Shown: positions 1 through 12,385, counted from the first letter of the stretch. The stretch is DNA of 64,000 bases from Macrotrachela quadricornifera (GCA_022393335.1 JAJEKB010021087.1:807435-871434), one strand, 5' to 3'. A program made the numbers and translations. The notes: a model not told the origin generated them from the sequence alone.

Positions 1-88
1 GTGGGCCCAGTAGTAACACATATTCAGGTTATGAAACGGAAAAGAAATACTATGAATTTAGTAGCAATGGAACATTATTAACATCTAA

Positions 89-545
89 TAGGTAGTCCAG
101 ATATGACGTTGACTACGCTTGAACGTAGGATGTAAACAAATGTTTCCGACTAGATCAAACTTGGTAACTAGAATTCTTCATATCAGATATTTCTTTCACG
201 AATAAACAGTGTTGATCTAACTACAATAATGAATCACTACCTTCGTTTAAAATAGGTATATTAAGAAAAATGCAGATTATTGAATTGTTAAATCACTTGA
301 AGAACCAACGATCAGAGCGTCCATATTCTTAATTGTCGTTTTTTTCATATGTTTTGAAATTTTTACATACGAATGCGACGTATTCTATGCAAATTCTGCC
401 GTAGCAATAATTTAAATAATATGGTTTATCTGGTCCAAGAAGATGTACATATGCGCATGAGGGTAATACACAACTGTATATGTTCTGCTCTGATGCATAT
501 CTGAAGTCAGTTGAAAATAAGTGATGTAATATGGAAATAAAATCA
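89..545. other. Insertion 1 inside copy A (unclassified)
   Basis: About 457 bp present in copy A between the homologues of copy-B codons ...TSK and ESW and absent from copy B. It carries stops in all forward frames. No terminal inverted repeats or long ORF were seen. A candidate GT...AG pair exists (GT at 92, AG at 548-549), but splicing there would shift the frame by one base, so I favour an insertion over an intron. Confidence 0.5.
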
Positions 546-2110
546 AAAGAAAGCTGGAATACAATAACTACCAGTGCTCATGCAACTGCTTTATCAAACT
601 TCAGATCAGGACGCAGACGCGTTGTGCAGAATTTTGTCCTAGTATGGCTTGATGCCAAGGTCAACGAAAACAATGAAGATTTTCAACATTCACGTGAGGA
701 ATTACGAAAGATCGTCGTTGATGTACAACAATTTGCTGACCCTGCCCAGTGTATCAAACATCTGGAGAGCATTGAAGATCAAAAAGTTTTTTTGATTATT
801 TCCGGATCACTCGGTGAAAAAACAATACCCCGTATACACAGTATGGCTCAAATAGACACCATTTTTGTTTTCTGTTTTAAAACAGAACAACATAAAGTTT
901 GGGCGAAAGAATGGTCCAAAATTGAAGGTGTATATCGTTCATGACGTCGTCCATCAAAGACATCCCGTAACGAACATGAGCTGAGAATATCTCGAAATTC
1001 AGTTTTCGACCTGTTCATAGGTAATGCATTCACGTTTGTCAACTTTCAGTCTGGTCCTTTTCCAAACGACAAAGCGGAAAACTCTTGAAACTTGGCATAT
1101 GTATGCATCTTGGAAAACTACAACCTCTCTAAATTTTACCTCAATTGACTGTATGATACAAATTTTATAAGAAAAATACAGGGTATCAACGTGCTTACAT
1201 AAAAAACCCTTCCCTCTCTTAGCGGTGTCAGAGATGTTAAGATTCCTGCGAATGGTTCAGTTATTAAGGGAAACGATTCATAAACAGTTTGTACCGAAAA
1301 CTTAGGCTTATCTAATAGCAAAGCACTCGTTTTAAAACATTGCGCGGCTTCCGACCTGTAGTGAAAATACTAAGGTAATATATTCACTTTTTGTGCTCTA
1401 TTTTTTTTCCTGATAGACTTATTGTTTTCGACAACAGCCCAGACGTGTTAAAATAGGTTCCTTCAAAGTTAGTTGCGAAATTATTTGAGATTTTACAATA
1501 AAAAATAGGATATGAATTAGTATCGTAGAGCTAATGTTTGTTCTTTCATAATATTAGTACATCACAAGCACTTCTTCGTCATTTTGTTAAATCATCTTAT
1601 AATCGATATTGAATAGCATATTTTCGTCTAGAAATTAGAATTTTTAAGTTTTTGTATCTATTTCTTCAGGGTTTTTAAAACAACCGAGGATCTACAAATA
1701 TCCCTATTTCTTTGACAACATATTATCGAAAAATTGTTCTAGAAGAAATATTGATTTATCAAAATTTAATGGCATGCTACAATAGACTAATGACTTTTGT
1801 TTTATTTTCATTTTGCCATCTTAGTGAAACAAAAACCAAATAGCTACTCGAGATTTCTATGAAATATACGATGAAGGTATAAGATGTAATTTTCACTTAT
1901 GCTTAGTCAATATATCAACTGATGAGGTATGAAGTGATAGGCTCCTAAGTTTCAATCGTAGGTTTATCTGCCAAATCTGGTTTAACCTAAAGCAATCATA
2001 CACCAATTCAAGCGAAAGCATGGCTTGTTGGTATCTCTATAATACAATACCAGTAATAAATTTTATTGAAAGTCATTTGCTATTAAAGCAGTCGATCTCT
2101 TCAAACATAC

Positions 2111-2923
2111 ATATGAGTGAATTGCATTTTTTTGGTAAAATTGGCGCAAAAAGTTGAAAGTAGGCCTAAACAATTTCTGAGCAGCGTATTTTATTATATT
2201 CAATGCGTACGCTATTCAGCAGAAGTTTCCCAACACTTTACCACGTATTAACTGAGATACGACATTTTCAATGAAAATGTACCGTAAAAATTGCTATTTC
2301 ATTCAAAAAGGTCCTTTTACATAAGATAAATATCTCGAGAACGATAAGCGATAGAATGCTGAATTTTTTACCAATTACACAACCCTAAGTACTATATCAG
2401 CTGTGAAATTTTGAGCAAAAATAGATGAGTTGTTCAAGAGTTATCAGCGATGAAATTTGCAAAAGGTCCTTCTACAAAGTGAGTAAAACTCAAATTTTTA
2501 GAAAAGGATTGCCTTTTGTTGGCGAAAAGAAAAGATGTTCAGAAAATTTTTTTTCTATCAATTTGAATACTTTGACTGGAAATATTCAGAAAAAAAGGAG
2601 GAATAAAAACAAAAATATATCAATCGATAGAGCGGTTCAAGCTGTATTAAACAGACTATTTATCACTACTTTTCTCTTTTGTTTGATAGTTAGAAAGTTT
2701 TTTCTTCTTATCACCTCTCACTATAAAGTTCGATTTTTTCACAATGTCAAACCTATAAGTCTGCACCAGTAGAAGCTACGACGCTGGATTTTGCTGTGGC
2801 AATCGGCCAATCAGAGACTAATAGCGCATAAAAAAATCGCCCACATCGATTAACGAGAAGAATAGTTATTGAGAAAATACAACAAAATTTCAATTTTACC
2901 AAAAAGTTGCAATTCACTCATAT
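2111..2923. mobile_element. Short-TIR element, non-coding
   Basis: Inverted repeats of about 33 bp at 2111-2143 (ATATGAGTGAATTGC...GGTAAAATTG) and 2891-2923 (CAATTTTACC...GCAATTCACTCATAT) bound about 813 bp. A 115-codon open frame at 2425-2772 lies inside, but its composition is low-complexity and basic and it matches nothing I recognise; I do not call it a gene. Probably a non-autonomous DNA element. Confidence 0.45.
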
Positions 2924-3458
2924 ATAGGGTTTACAACATGAAAGTGTGTAGATGAAGTAAATGGGTTACCATTCTTTTTAGAAGAAGAAGAATGTAAGTA
3001 AAAGCCAACTGAGCCATTTGAAAACCCGTGAAAAGATAGCAGAAGGTTCTATATATCAGCTTAAATGCTTGTATGATTGTAGCGTAAATTAAATTAAACG
3101 CCCTAATTAGTAATGCATTTACTCTAAATTCTGTAAGGCTTTTAGATGTCTTCCAATTTTTATGCTACCAATGAAGCAACTACGTGTATGGTCCTTTAAT
3201 TTTTAATTACACTGCTGTTCTTTTTTCAAAATTTTCTTCGAACGCACGCATACACAGAAATTTCAAGAAGCCTACCTATCTTGTCTGTCGTACAGCTTTT
3301 TTTCTTCATCATGAGAAAGACCAAAAAACAATTGCATTTGCTGACAGAGCACAGTGTTCTCTACAATATGCCATAGTCAACCTTCAAAAATAAATAGGTT
3401 CTACTTGAATTACGTAATCACTCTGATTGATTGTTAGTCGAATAATTCGTTTTAAAGG

Positions 3459-4421
3459 GTGTACGAAATTCTTTCGAACAATAGCAAAATCATGAATATG
3501 GCCGTTGAACTCGAATTAGAATTAAAGATATCTTGTACAGACGTCCGAGCGCTTTTGCTCCATGAATTTTGTTTGAATCACAAAGCAACGGAAGTGACGC
3601 GCAACATATGCAGCACGATGAATAAGGATGTATTTTCCATTCGTACAGCGCAAAATTGATTCAATTGGTTCACGAACGGTAATTTAGAACTGAACGATTA
3701 GCCTCGTTCTGAAAGACCACTATAGGTGGGTATGAATGTTTTCAAGCAGCTCATCGAAGAAGATCCTAGACTGACTACACGATGTTTAGCAGAGCGACTT
3801 AAGTGTATTCATGCTGCAGTGAAAACATGGTGTTTGTATGCCACATGAGTTGTCATCGCTTCAGCTCCAACTCAGAGTTGATGCTTGTATGGACTTAATG
3901 ACGTTTTATCGCAACTACCAATGGCTTCACAATCTTATTACTGGTGATGAAAATTGAGTGTTGTATGTTAACCGTACGCGCAAACGGAAGCGGTTAGGTG
4001 CTAAACAAACAAGTGTAGCAATGCCCAAGAATAAACTTCATTCAATGAAGATTATGCTAAGCGTTTGGTGGAGTATTGAAGAGATTATTTATTGGAAAAT
4101 TCTTTCTGCTGATCTCTACCGTCAGCAAATAGACCGAGTTGCAGAAAAACTTTATGGAAAGCAGGATAGAATTTATTTTCTGAATGACAACGTCAGGCAT
4201 CACTTTGTAAAGTCGACGCATGAAAAATTATTGAGGCTTGAATGGATTACAAAACTAATTGGGCGAGAAAACATTCAACGACAAGAATGACCTCCAAATG
4301 GTCCTGGCCAACTTCTTCGCTCAAAACTCTCAAGACTTCTACGAACGTGGGATCTTTCCTATGCCAAGACGTTGGCAACAAGTCATAGACAGTAATGAAG
4401 CTTACATAATTGAAAGCTAAT
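3459..4421 (+). pseudogene. Dead mariner transposase
   Basis: Degenerate mariner-family (DD34D) transposase spread over several frames. The N-terminal helix-turn-helix part covers 3459-3659 (VRALLLHEFCLNHKATE), with fragments to about 3955. The frame at 3958-4290 has KIMLSVWWSIEEIIYW and FLNDNVRHHFV, the latter being the degenerate remnant of the family's HDNARPH block. The C-terminus FYERGIFPMPRRWQQVID is readable at about 4345-4405 and ends IIES-stop at about 4421. Stops and frameshifts break it, and the second aspartate block reads ND. No TIRs could be paired around it. It sits within the 4.7-kb insert that disrupts copy A. Confidence 0.75.
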
Positions 4422-5685
4422 TATCCCACTGCAATCGTCATACTCATCGAAATCCAAGGTTACAATATTGTCCACCAGCAATTCTGTTGAAGTTAATAGT
4501 TGGATAAATAGTACAAATAATTAATCCGCTAGCTCATAGTCTTTGGACGATGGTTCAGTTTGAGTGGTTTCTGGATATTTCTGCTGCACTAGTTTATTAA
4601 ACATGCAAAGAATATTGTTAATGTTGATAAAATTTATCTTGAAAACACCGTAATATGTCACGTTAGAGATCGTGAAATTTATTTCAAGTACTCTGATCTA
4701 TTTATAGTTCGAAAGAGCGAACGATTACACGAACAGAAGAGAGATAGATATCAGAAAAACAGAGACATAATAATCACAAAGACCTGAGGAAGAAATTATA
4801 AATGATTCAGTTCCATATAAAAAAACAGAGAACATACAAATCGTACGAGACGTTGAACATTCAGAGAGCAAATGTACTGAGATTTTGAAAAACGCTATAA
4901 GAAAAAAAAATCTGTATAGCAAAACAAGTAACGCTCGTCCGAGGACTCGCTCAGCTCTTTCTCATAGGAATGCTGTTTTGGAACTAACAGTAAACTATTT
5001 GTTTTCATTAATTAATAATTAATTCACAAAAAACGAAACTCAGGTGCGTACTTCCTACCTCTAATTACATTTGATCAAATTTTATGGAAAACAATAACAG
5101 TTAATAATTACTAATTGATAAACTAATTGATTAATAATCAAAACTGATATCAGATTCGAACTCTCCACCGTCGATTACCCTTACCCTCAAGTTTTGTGGC
5201 AAATAAACCCAAGCAAGCAAACAATTTAAGGCTGCAAAACTCTTCTCTACGAGAAAGAGAATATATGTCAAATTTTTGAAAATTGTTTTGCGTATAAGTT
5301 TTTACTAAGGTCGTAAGAGTACCTAATTGTTTCACACCTGAGATAGATACACCTCACCTAACAATCCTATATCATTTTCATTGAAATCTCCAGGATCCAC
5401 CTAGGGACGTTCCCTTGTCAGTTAATATGGCAAAATGACCATGTCATCAACACAAAGTCTTTAATCTTCTACGTTCATACAATTGAGATCAAATTAGCAA
5501 TATAAACTCCTTTCTTAGTGAATTCAGAATTTACTGGGACAGAATACGTGACAACAATAAGCATTTAGATTTGATTGAAGTTTATGGTAGAAAATGTATA
5601 CTTCCTATAAAAATATCATCAAATCAATTCTATATGCAAAAAATTAGCACAGGTAGCACGCGCATGTGATCATCATGCTATCCCA

Positions 5686-8600
5686 ATGAGCGTCATAACG
5701 AAGCAATCATCATTGGAAGGAGTATCAAATAAAGAAAACCTTGATCAGCTGGAACCGCAGTACATGTATACACTGCTGTTCAAAGAAGTTGTATTAGAAA
5801 TCACAGATGACCTTGAAGAGTCATTGAAAAACTTATCGGCCTATTGTCGTCAATTAGTTATTCCGAAACACGGGATAGAAGAATTCACAAGAGAATATAC
5901 TGCGGAAAAGGCAATATGGTGGTATTCACGTGATATTTTTCTCTATAGCATGCTCAACCGTGGCTTAAGAGACCTTGACATGGGAACAATGACAAAATTA
6001 GGTTTCTTCATTCGACATCTCCATCAGCAATTGAAAGACTTGCATAAAGAACAGTCTAATACATTCAAGCAAAATTTCAGGGTTTATCGTGGTCAAAAAC
6101 TATCAATGGAAGCTTTCAAAACTATACAAGATAATAAAGGTGGACTGCTCGCATTCAATAGTTTTCTGTCAACCAGTACCGAGAGAAAAGTAGCCATCTC
6201 GTTCGCTACGGAGTCAAGCGAGAAAAATCAAAGTTTAGTAGCTGTTCTTTTTAATATGGAAATCGATCCTAAAACGGTTTCCATCTCAAATACACCATAT
6301 GCGATGATCAAAGCTCAGAGTGCTATAAGCAGCGAAAATGAAATACTTTTGACAATGAACACAATATTTCGTATGGGTGAAATCAAGCAGGATCACGACA
6401 ATAGTAGCATTTATGAGATACAATTGACACTTACTAACGATAATGATCCCCGACTAAATAAACTTAGTCGTCAAATGGAAGCGGAAATAACTGGATCTGG
6501 GTGGTATCGAATGGGACGATTAATGCTTAAAGTGGGTGACTATAAGCAAGTCGAAGAGTTGTATAACCAATTACTTCAAAACGCTACGAATCTTAATGAA
6601 AAAGCAGTTATTTATCATGGTCTCGGTAGAGCGAATTCTGGCCTTGCCGAATACGAACAGGCAATATCATTCTTGAAGCAATCGTTGGAACTCTATGAGA
6701 ATTTACCAGGCGAAAACTTTGCTTCTATAGCACAATTAAATAATGATATTGGCATAGTGTACACTAATATTGCCAATTACACCGAAGCAGAGCGATTCCT
6801 CCAGAAAGCTACTCAAATAAGAGTGAAATATCTAGATTCTAATCATCCAGATTTGGCCGAATCCTACAATGCTCTTTCACCTTTATACATATATCTGCGT
6901 AACTATATAAAAGCATTCGAATTTGGAGACAAAGCAATCAAAATTAGAGAGAAAGCTCTGCCACCGAATCACCCCGATTTGGCTCTTTCTTACCACTATA
7001 TTAGCCACGTCTTTGAGAATATGGCAAATTATTCAAAGGCAATTATATATCATGAAAAATCAATCGAAATTGAAGAACAAACTCTGCCTCCAAACCATCC
7101 CGATCTCGCTAAATCATATAGTTGTTTTGGTAAAATGTGTAGCACTATCGGTAATTATTCGAAACAACTCGAATTAGAAGAAAAAGCACTCAAAATAAGA
7201 CAAAATGCTTTGCCTTCAAATCATCCAGATTTGGCTGTTTCCTACCACAATATTGGTCATGCTTATGGTAATATGGGTGACTTCTTCAAAGCACTCGAAT
7301 TTCATGAAAAAGCAATGAAAATTAACGAAACAGCACCTCCTCCGAATCATCAGGTTTTGGCTGTTTCTTATGATAATATCGGTTCTTTGTATGGTACGAT
7401 GGCTAACATTCCGGCCCAGCTCGAGTTTTATGAAAAAGCACTCCAAATAAGACAAAAAAATATGCCTCCAAATCATCCAGATATGGCTCTTTCTTATCTC
7501 AATATTGGCCATGTTTACGACAGTATGGGGGACTTCTTCAAAGCACTCGAATTTCATGAAAAAGCAATAAAAATCAGCGAAACAGCACCTCCTCCGAATC
7601 ATCCCATTGTTGCTCTTTCTTACCACTATATTAGTCACGTGTATCAGAAAATGGGTAGTTACTCGGAAGCTATTGAGCTTCACAAAAAATCAATCAAAAT
7701 CCAAGAAGAAACTCTGCCTCCTAATGATCCCATTCTGGCTAACTCATATAGTTGTCTCGGTACTGTGTATAGAGGCATGGGTGACCATTTGAAAGCACTC
7801 GAATTTGAAGAAAAAGCACTCAAAATAAGACAAAATGCTTTGCCTTCAAATCATCCAGATTTGGCTCTTTCTTACCACAATATTGGTCATATTTATAGTA
7901 GTATGAGTGACTTCCTCAAAGCACTTGAATTTCACGAAACAGCAACGAAAGTCAGCGAAGCAGTACCTCCCCCAAATCATCAGTTTTTGGCTGCTTCTTA
8001 TGATAATATCGGTTCTTTGTATGGTACGATGGGTGACCTTCTGAAAGGGCTCAAATTTCATGAAAAAGCACTCAAAATTAGAGAAAATGCTTTGTCACCG
8101 AATCATCCAANNNNNNNNNNTTCTGGCTAATTCATATAGTTGCCTCGGTACTATGTATAAGGACATGGGTGACCATTCGAAAGCACTCAAATTCCAAGAA
8201 AAAGCAATAAAAATTAACGAAACAGTCAATCCCCCGAATTATCAGATGTTAGCTACTTCATACGATAATATCGGTTCTCTGTATAATGCGATGGGTAACG
8301 GGCTGGAAGGGCTTGAATTTCATGAAAAAGCGCTCAAAATTAGAGAAAACACTCTGCCAGCGAATCATCCAAGTTTGGCAGTTTCTTACCACTATATTGG
8401 TGACGTGTATGAGAAAATGGGTAATTACTCAGAAGCTATTGTATATCACGAAAAATCAATCAAAATTGAACAAGAAACGTTGCCTTCCAGCAATCTCATT
8501 TTGGCGAAATCATATAGTAGTCTGGGTAATATCTACAACGGCATGGGAGACCATTTAAAAGCACTCGAATTTCAGAAAAAAGCACTCCAAATAAGACAAA

Positions 8601-9001
8601 AAGATTTGCCTTCAAATCATTCAGATTTGGCTGCTTCTTACCATAATATTGGGCACGTTTATGACAGTATGGGTGACTTTCTCGAAGCTCTCAAATTTCA
8701 TGAAAAAGGAATGAAAATTATCGAAACAGTCAATCCTCCGAATTATAAGATTTTGGCTGTTTCCTACGACAATATCGCTAGCACGTATAATGGTATGAGT
8801 AACCATCGAAAAGCACTCGAATTTCAAGAGAAAGCACTCAACATAAGACAAACAGCTTTGCTTGCAAATCGTCCAGATTTGACTGATTCTTACGACAATA
8901 GTGGTCAGATTAGCGGCACTAGGAGTAACTGTTTGAGGGATGAGAAAAGCAGCCATGATCCGGATTCAGATGTTGCTAAAGATCTCAGCACATGGTTTTA
9001 G
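5686..9001 (+). CDS. Surviving ART + TPR reading frame of copy A
   Basis: Open frame from an ATG at 5686 to TAA at 8999-9001, interrupted only by the 10-N gap at 8111-8120. First about 250 residues: an arginine-specific type ADP-ribosyltransferase fold with the R-S-E signature, VYRGQK (Arg), FNSFLSTST (Ser-Thr-Ser) and SSENEILL (E-x-E). This family transfers ADP-ribose from NAD to protein arginines. It is followed by about 18 kinesin-light-chain-like TPRs of 42 residues (consensus SYHNIGHVYDSMGDF, then KALEFHEKALKIR, then LPPNHPDLA), a protein-docking superhelix. There is no signal peptide or membrane segment, so it is probably cytosolic. Compared with copy B it lacks the N-terminal domain in frame. 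The ATG equals an internal Met of copy B (IPMSFV), so use as a start is inference. A polyadenylation signal AATAAA lies about 90 bp after the stop. Confidence 0.6.
8111..8120. other. 10-N gap in the copy A TPR array
   Basis: Flanks end AATCATCCAA and resume TTCTGGCTAAT. Joining them directly gives NHP-I-LAN in frame, the repeat consensus, so the true gap is zero or a multiple of three bases (for example whole 126-bp repeats). Confidence 0.9.
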
Positions 9002-10303
9002 TTCAAGAATTTATAGGATTTCATTAATTTAACATTTTATCGATTAGTATTTTTTTATGGTGTTGTTGTGAGATTAATTATGTTATGCGTAATAAAATGT
9101 CTTGTAGATGAGTTTTATTAGAATTATTGCATGCCTTTTTAGGAAGTTCGTTTCGGATAGTGCTTAAGGATCGTTCCTCAGGTGAGTTTGAACTGAAGGA
9201 ATCACGTAAAATAAATAAATTCTCAGAATCTTGAAAGAATGCCTGTAAGTGCTAATTAAAAAATTGAAAAACTCTCAAAACTAAAGTGAAGAAATGAGAC
9301 ATATCGATCATTATCGTGAATAATCTAATAAAATTGGGTGTTGTGAGTTTAAATGAATAGAACCACCACAACACGTTCAGAGTCATTTCAGAGTCTCACT
9401 ATAGGGTGAGAGATATCTGCATATATAAAATGACACAAATTCTCAAATCGGGAAATATTGCAAAGAATTTTTGCAATATTAAAGAATTGTATTTATTTTG
9501 AAAATCGTGATTGTTGTATTTTTCTATAAGTAGAATTAAAACTGAGTAGACTTGCGCACTTGCGACAGTACATTGGTTATTTGAGTTAACTAGTGGGTTT
9601 TATATGTGAGTAACCAGTTTACTTCATAAATCCAGTGATTAGTATGAGTGTTATATAGATCAATATTGGTATTTCTCTTGGTACTGTTAAGAAATGGATA
9701 ATTTATGTAAGTATTTGAAGAAAATTTTTGTTTTTAGATAAAAAGATGTGTGAAGTTAAGTTTTGTTGAAGGTTTACGTGTTTTTAATATATATTACATT
9801 TCAGAATTTGTAAACGCATGTGTCTACAATAGAGTAGATTAAACTTAGCAAAAAGGGTAGATAAACAAGTGGGTTCATATTAAGTTTATATATGAAATAA
9901 GACGTAAGTTTCCTTAATTTATTAGTTTATATATTTGAGAACGATGAAGTAATTTTGTACATCCTTAAATCAAAACGACGAATGAGTTTTACTATTAAAA
10001 TTATCCTATGAAGATTAATAGTTATCTCATAATTAATATTATTTCTCTTTATATAACCGTGTATTTGCTGTTGAGTTCCTCTCGGACAACAAAAAGGTAT
10101 TTTTCCATTACTTAATACATTTATTGAAAAATCTGAATATACTAGACGATGCAGCTTGAAGAGGACTACAATATACGATGAACAGCTTATTTTATAGTTC
10201 ACTGGTTCAAGTAAGCAGACTTCTAATCATCGAATATGTGCGGGATGAAATCAGATTTTTTTTAAAAAATTTTCACATGAGAAATAATATTCTGATAGTT
10301 TTA
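9002..10303. repeat. 3' flank of copy A, duplicated at 38117-39421
   Basis: Non-coding sequence beginning at the copy-A stop that is nearly identical to the flank of copy B (for example AATAAA in GCGTAATAAAATGTCTTG, then the TGACACAAATTCTCAAATCGG segment). Only scattered substitutions are visible over the first 900 bp, with somewhat more divergence after about 9880. It holds the polyadenylation signal of the ART-TPR gene and the spacer to the convergent beta-lactamase-like gene. No other gene is seen. Confidence 0.85.
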
Positions 10304-10612
10304 TTAAATTATTATAGAAGCGTTGAATAAATAGAAACAAAGAATGTTTATTATGCATGATATGTATATAAGATTCGGACGTCGATCTAAACCCACATTT
10401 TTATACAACTTAAAACAATCGAAAAGTTGATTCATTAAATTCGTTATTGTATCTCGAACTATTCTCGCTTGACTCTTTCTTCGGACAATATCCGCATTTG
10501 TTAAAATAATCACACCTAAATTTCTTTTTTTCATTTGCTATCATTGAAGTTGTTATACCAGGTACAGATCCTTGATGTCCAACTAAATATCGTTCATTAT
10601 AATTTCATAATC
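10304..10612 (-). pseudogene. Beta-lactamase-like serine hydrolase, C-terminal remnant
   Basis: Duplicate of the 3' end of the gene at 39422-40661. On the minus strand it encodes the HQG motif region (RHQGSVPGITTS) followed by NLGVIILTNADIVRRKSQ and a hydrophobic C-terminus. Unlike the other copy, the GSVPGITTS segment is in frame here, but one extra A in the A-run after that block shifts the frame. Homology stops at about 10612, where a mariner-type MITE begins, so the rest of the gene is missing. Confidence 0.7.
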
Positions 10613-10620
10613 TATATATG

Positions 10621-11492
10621 CAGGGTGATCCATAAGTAACTCGGCGATAAGAAATTTCAATATCTCCGCCAGATGTCGTCCAAATGGGCTGAAATTTTTA
10701 CCTGTGATAGATGCATGTACCAAGTTTATATCCATAAAGCCATATGTAGGCAGATCCTTTGTTAAGTATTACTATTGACCTAAGCAAGAAAAATTTTATT
10801 TTTCTACAGATAGAACAAAATACGTATACCTAACAGAGGGTCTCGCTAGGCATGTCTTTATGGATATGAAGCTTTAACATGCCTGTATTATTGGTAAAAA
10901 AATCAGCTTCTTTGCTCGAGCTGTAATGCAGATATTCAATTTTTATTTTGGTAAACTGATTTTTGTGCCACCCTGTATATGCCCCAAAAGTCACGATACC
11001 AAGAGAAAATTAAATATCTCCGCTACGGCTCGAGCAAACGGACAAATTTTTTTACCAATAATAGAAGCACGTTCATACTCTAAATCTATATGGACAAGAT
11101 TAGAGAGAGACTTTATAAAGCACCACTATTGACCTCAACAAAATAATTTTACTTTTTCATAGATACGATAGAAAACAATATACTTAACAAAGGATCTCTC
11201 TAGGCATGTCTTTATGATATAAAGCTTTAACATACCTTTGTCATTGATGAAAGAATCAGCTCGTCAGCTCGAGCCGTAGTAGAGATGTTCAATGTCTTTA
11301 GACAAAGAGACTTTTTTTCAAACTGTGCAAAAAGTAAATTTTTCTTGTAGAAGTCAATAGTGGTACTTAACAAAGGATCTGCCTGGACATGTCTTTATGG
11401 ATATAAACTTGGTACAAGCCTCTATCACTGGTGAAAATTTCAGCCCATTTGAACGACATCTGGCGGAGATATTGAAATTTCTTATCGCCGGG
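10621..11492. mobile_element. Composite mariner-type MITE with about 170-bp TIRs
   Basis: Left end CAGGGTGATCCATAAG at 10621. The segment from GGCGATAAGAAATTTC to about 10810 is repeated in inverse at about 11310-11492. The right copy lacks the outer 20-odd bases. The interior holds at least two further fragments of related elements: a right end CCACCCTGTA at about 10970-10977, and an internal stretch at about 11004-11300 with CTCTAGGCATGTCTTTATG. No transposase. It truncates the duplicated beta-lactamase-like remnant. Layout and subterminal sequence resemble the autonomous element at 12386. Confidence 0.7.
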
Positions 11493-11516
11493 TTCACTGT
11501 TGAGTCCGAAAGTAGG

Positions 11517-11870
11517 CGATTTATAAATCGATTTATTTATATTGATTTATAAATCATAAATTTTTCAACCGAAAATTTAAAATAGTTATAAACATTTTTG
11601 GTATTTATAAATCGGGCCTATTTATAAATCTGTTTTTAATTTATAAACGCTTGAATGATTTATAAATATTGAATTGATTTATAAATCCGGTCCATTTATA
11701 AATGTATTTGTAGTTTATAAATATATAAACGATTTATAAATATTCACTCGATTTATAAATATATTTTATTTATAAATGTATTTTTAGTTTATAAATATCT
11801 GAATGGTTTATAAATATTTACTCAATTTATAAATCTAGCTTGTTTATAAACGAATACTTGATAAATAAAT
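11517..11870. repeat. ATTTATAAAT palindrome minisatellite
   Basis: The 10-bp palindrome ATTTATAAAT or a one-base variant recurs every 17-20 bp. Four subunits form a higher-order unit of 74-75 bp, seen with starts at 11657, 11731 and 11806 (GATTTATAAATATT, then an ATTTATAAATGTATTT subunit, then AGTTTATAAATAT). Degenerate copies continue to about 11940. No gene. Confidence 0.85.
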
Positions 11871-12385
11871 GCGAGTATGTTGTATAAGCATCCGACCAAT
11901 TTACGAATTTTGAACTGATTGATAAACTAAATTTATATCTAACTCTGCCTTATCACTGAACTCTCAATAAATAGATGAGTCGTAAACGTAAAAAATATAT
12001 GAAGCAAACAGGTAAGAGCTATACAGAATCCTCAGATTTAGCAAATTAATAAGTCAAACACGTTTGTTCCTACAAATTGACAATCATTAATAATTAATTG
12101 AAATACGCCTCATTCGATAATAAAAAGATACACTTTCTATTTCATATATGATTGACTTTTTTCCCAGTTAATAAGTGAAATTTGTTTTGAAATACAACAT
12201 TTCTAGATAAGAAGAATGATACAATATAATTTAGAAATAAATGTACATAACCATTACGAAAGACGAATACAACAAAAAGGAAATGAATGTAGATAAAATG
12301 ATTAAGTTATCTTCACCATTTTAAGTGTGAATATGAATATATAATATACTCATGGTAGAATATGATTTTACCAAATTTAAAAGTA

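Larger units (their letters stand above)
942..5621. mobile_element. 4.7-kb composite insertion in copy A
   Basis: Copy B reads straight across this point. In copy A TCA at 939-941 precedes the insert and TCA recurs at 5619-5621 where homology resumes, compatible with a 3-bp target duplication. The insert holds a TIR element (about 2111-2923) and a dead mariner transposase (3459-4421). The rest (942-2100 and 4425-5621) is AT-rich DNA in which I see no gene. No inverted repeats were found at the outermost ends, so it may be several nested insertions. Confidence 0.6.
1..9001 (+). pseudogene. ART-TPR gene, copy A, broken by two insertions
   Basis: Second copy of the ART-TPR gene seen intact at 34244-38116. 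Bases 1-88 match codons of copy B from about residue 32, so the gene starts left of the window. Bases 546-941 match the next segment (N-terminal domain with VLVWLDAKVNENNEDF and FLIISGSLGEKTIPRIH). Bases 5622-9001 match the remainder. The pieces are separated by about 457 bp (89-545) and 4680 bp (942-5621) absent from copy B. The first insert introduces an in-frame stop straight away, and neither junction gives a clean GT-AG intron that restores the frame, so disruption is more likely than splicing. A 10-N gap at 8111-8120 additionally breaks the frame on paper. A transcript starting inside the second insert could still express the ART and TPR part (5686-9001). Confidence 0.8.

Noticed and set aside
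1919..1950. CTGATGAGG resembling a hammerhead core
   Set aside because: No GAAA partner or stem I/III pairing around it, unlike the site at 33157.
2425..2772. 115-codon ORF
   Set aside because: Low-complexity Lys/Phe/Asn-rich composition inside a TIR element, no motif, no homologue recognised.
5136..5210. AGATTCGAACTCTCCACC on the plus strand looks like the inverse of a tRNA T-arm
   Set aside because: The bases either side of TTCGAATC on the minus strand do not pair to form a T stem, and no acceptor or anticodon arm fits.
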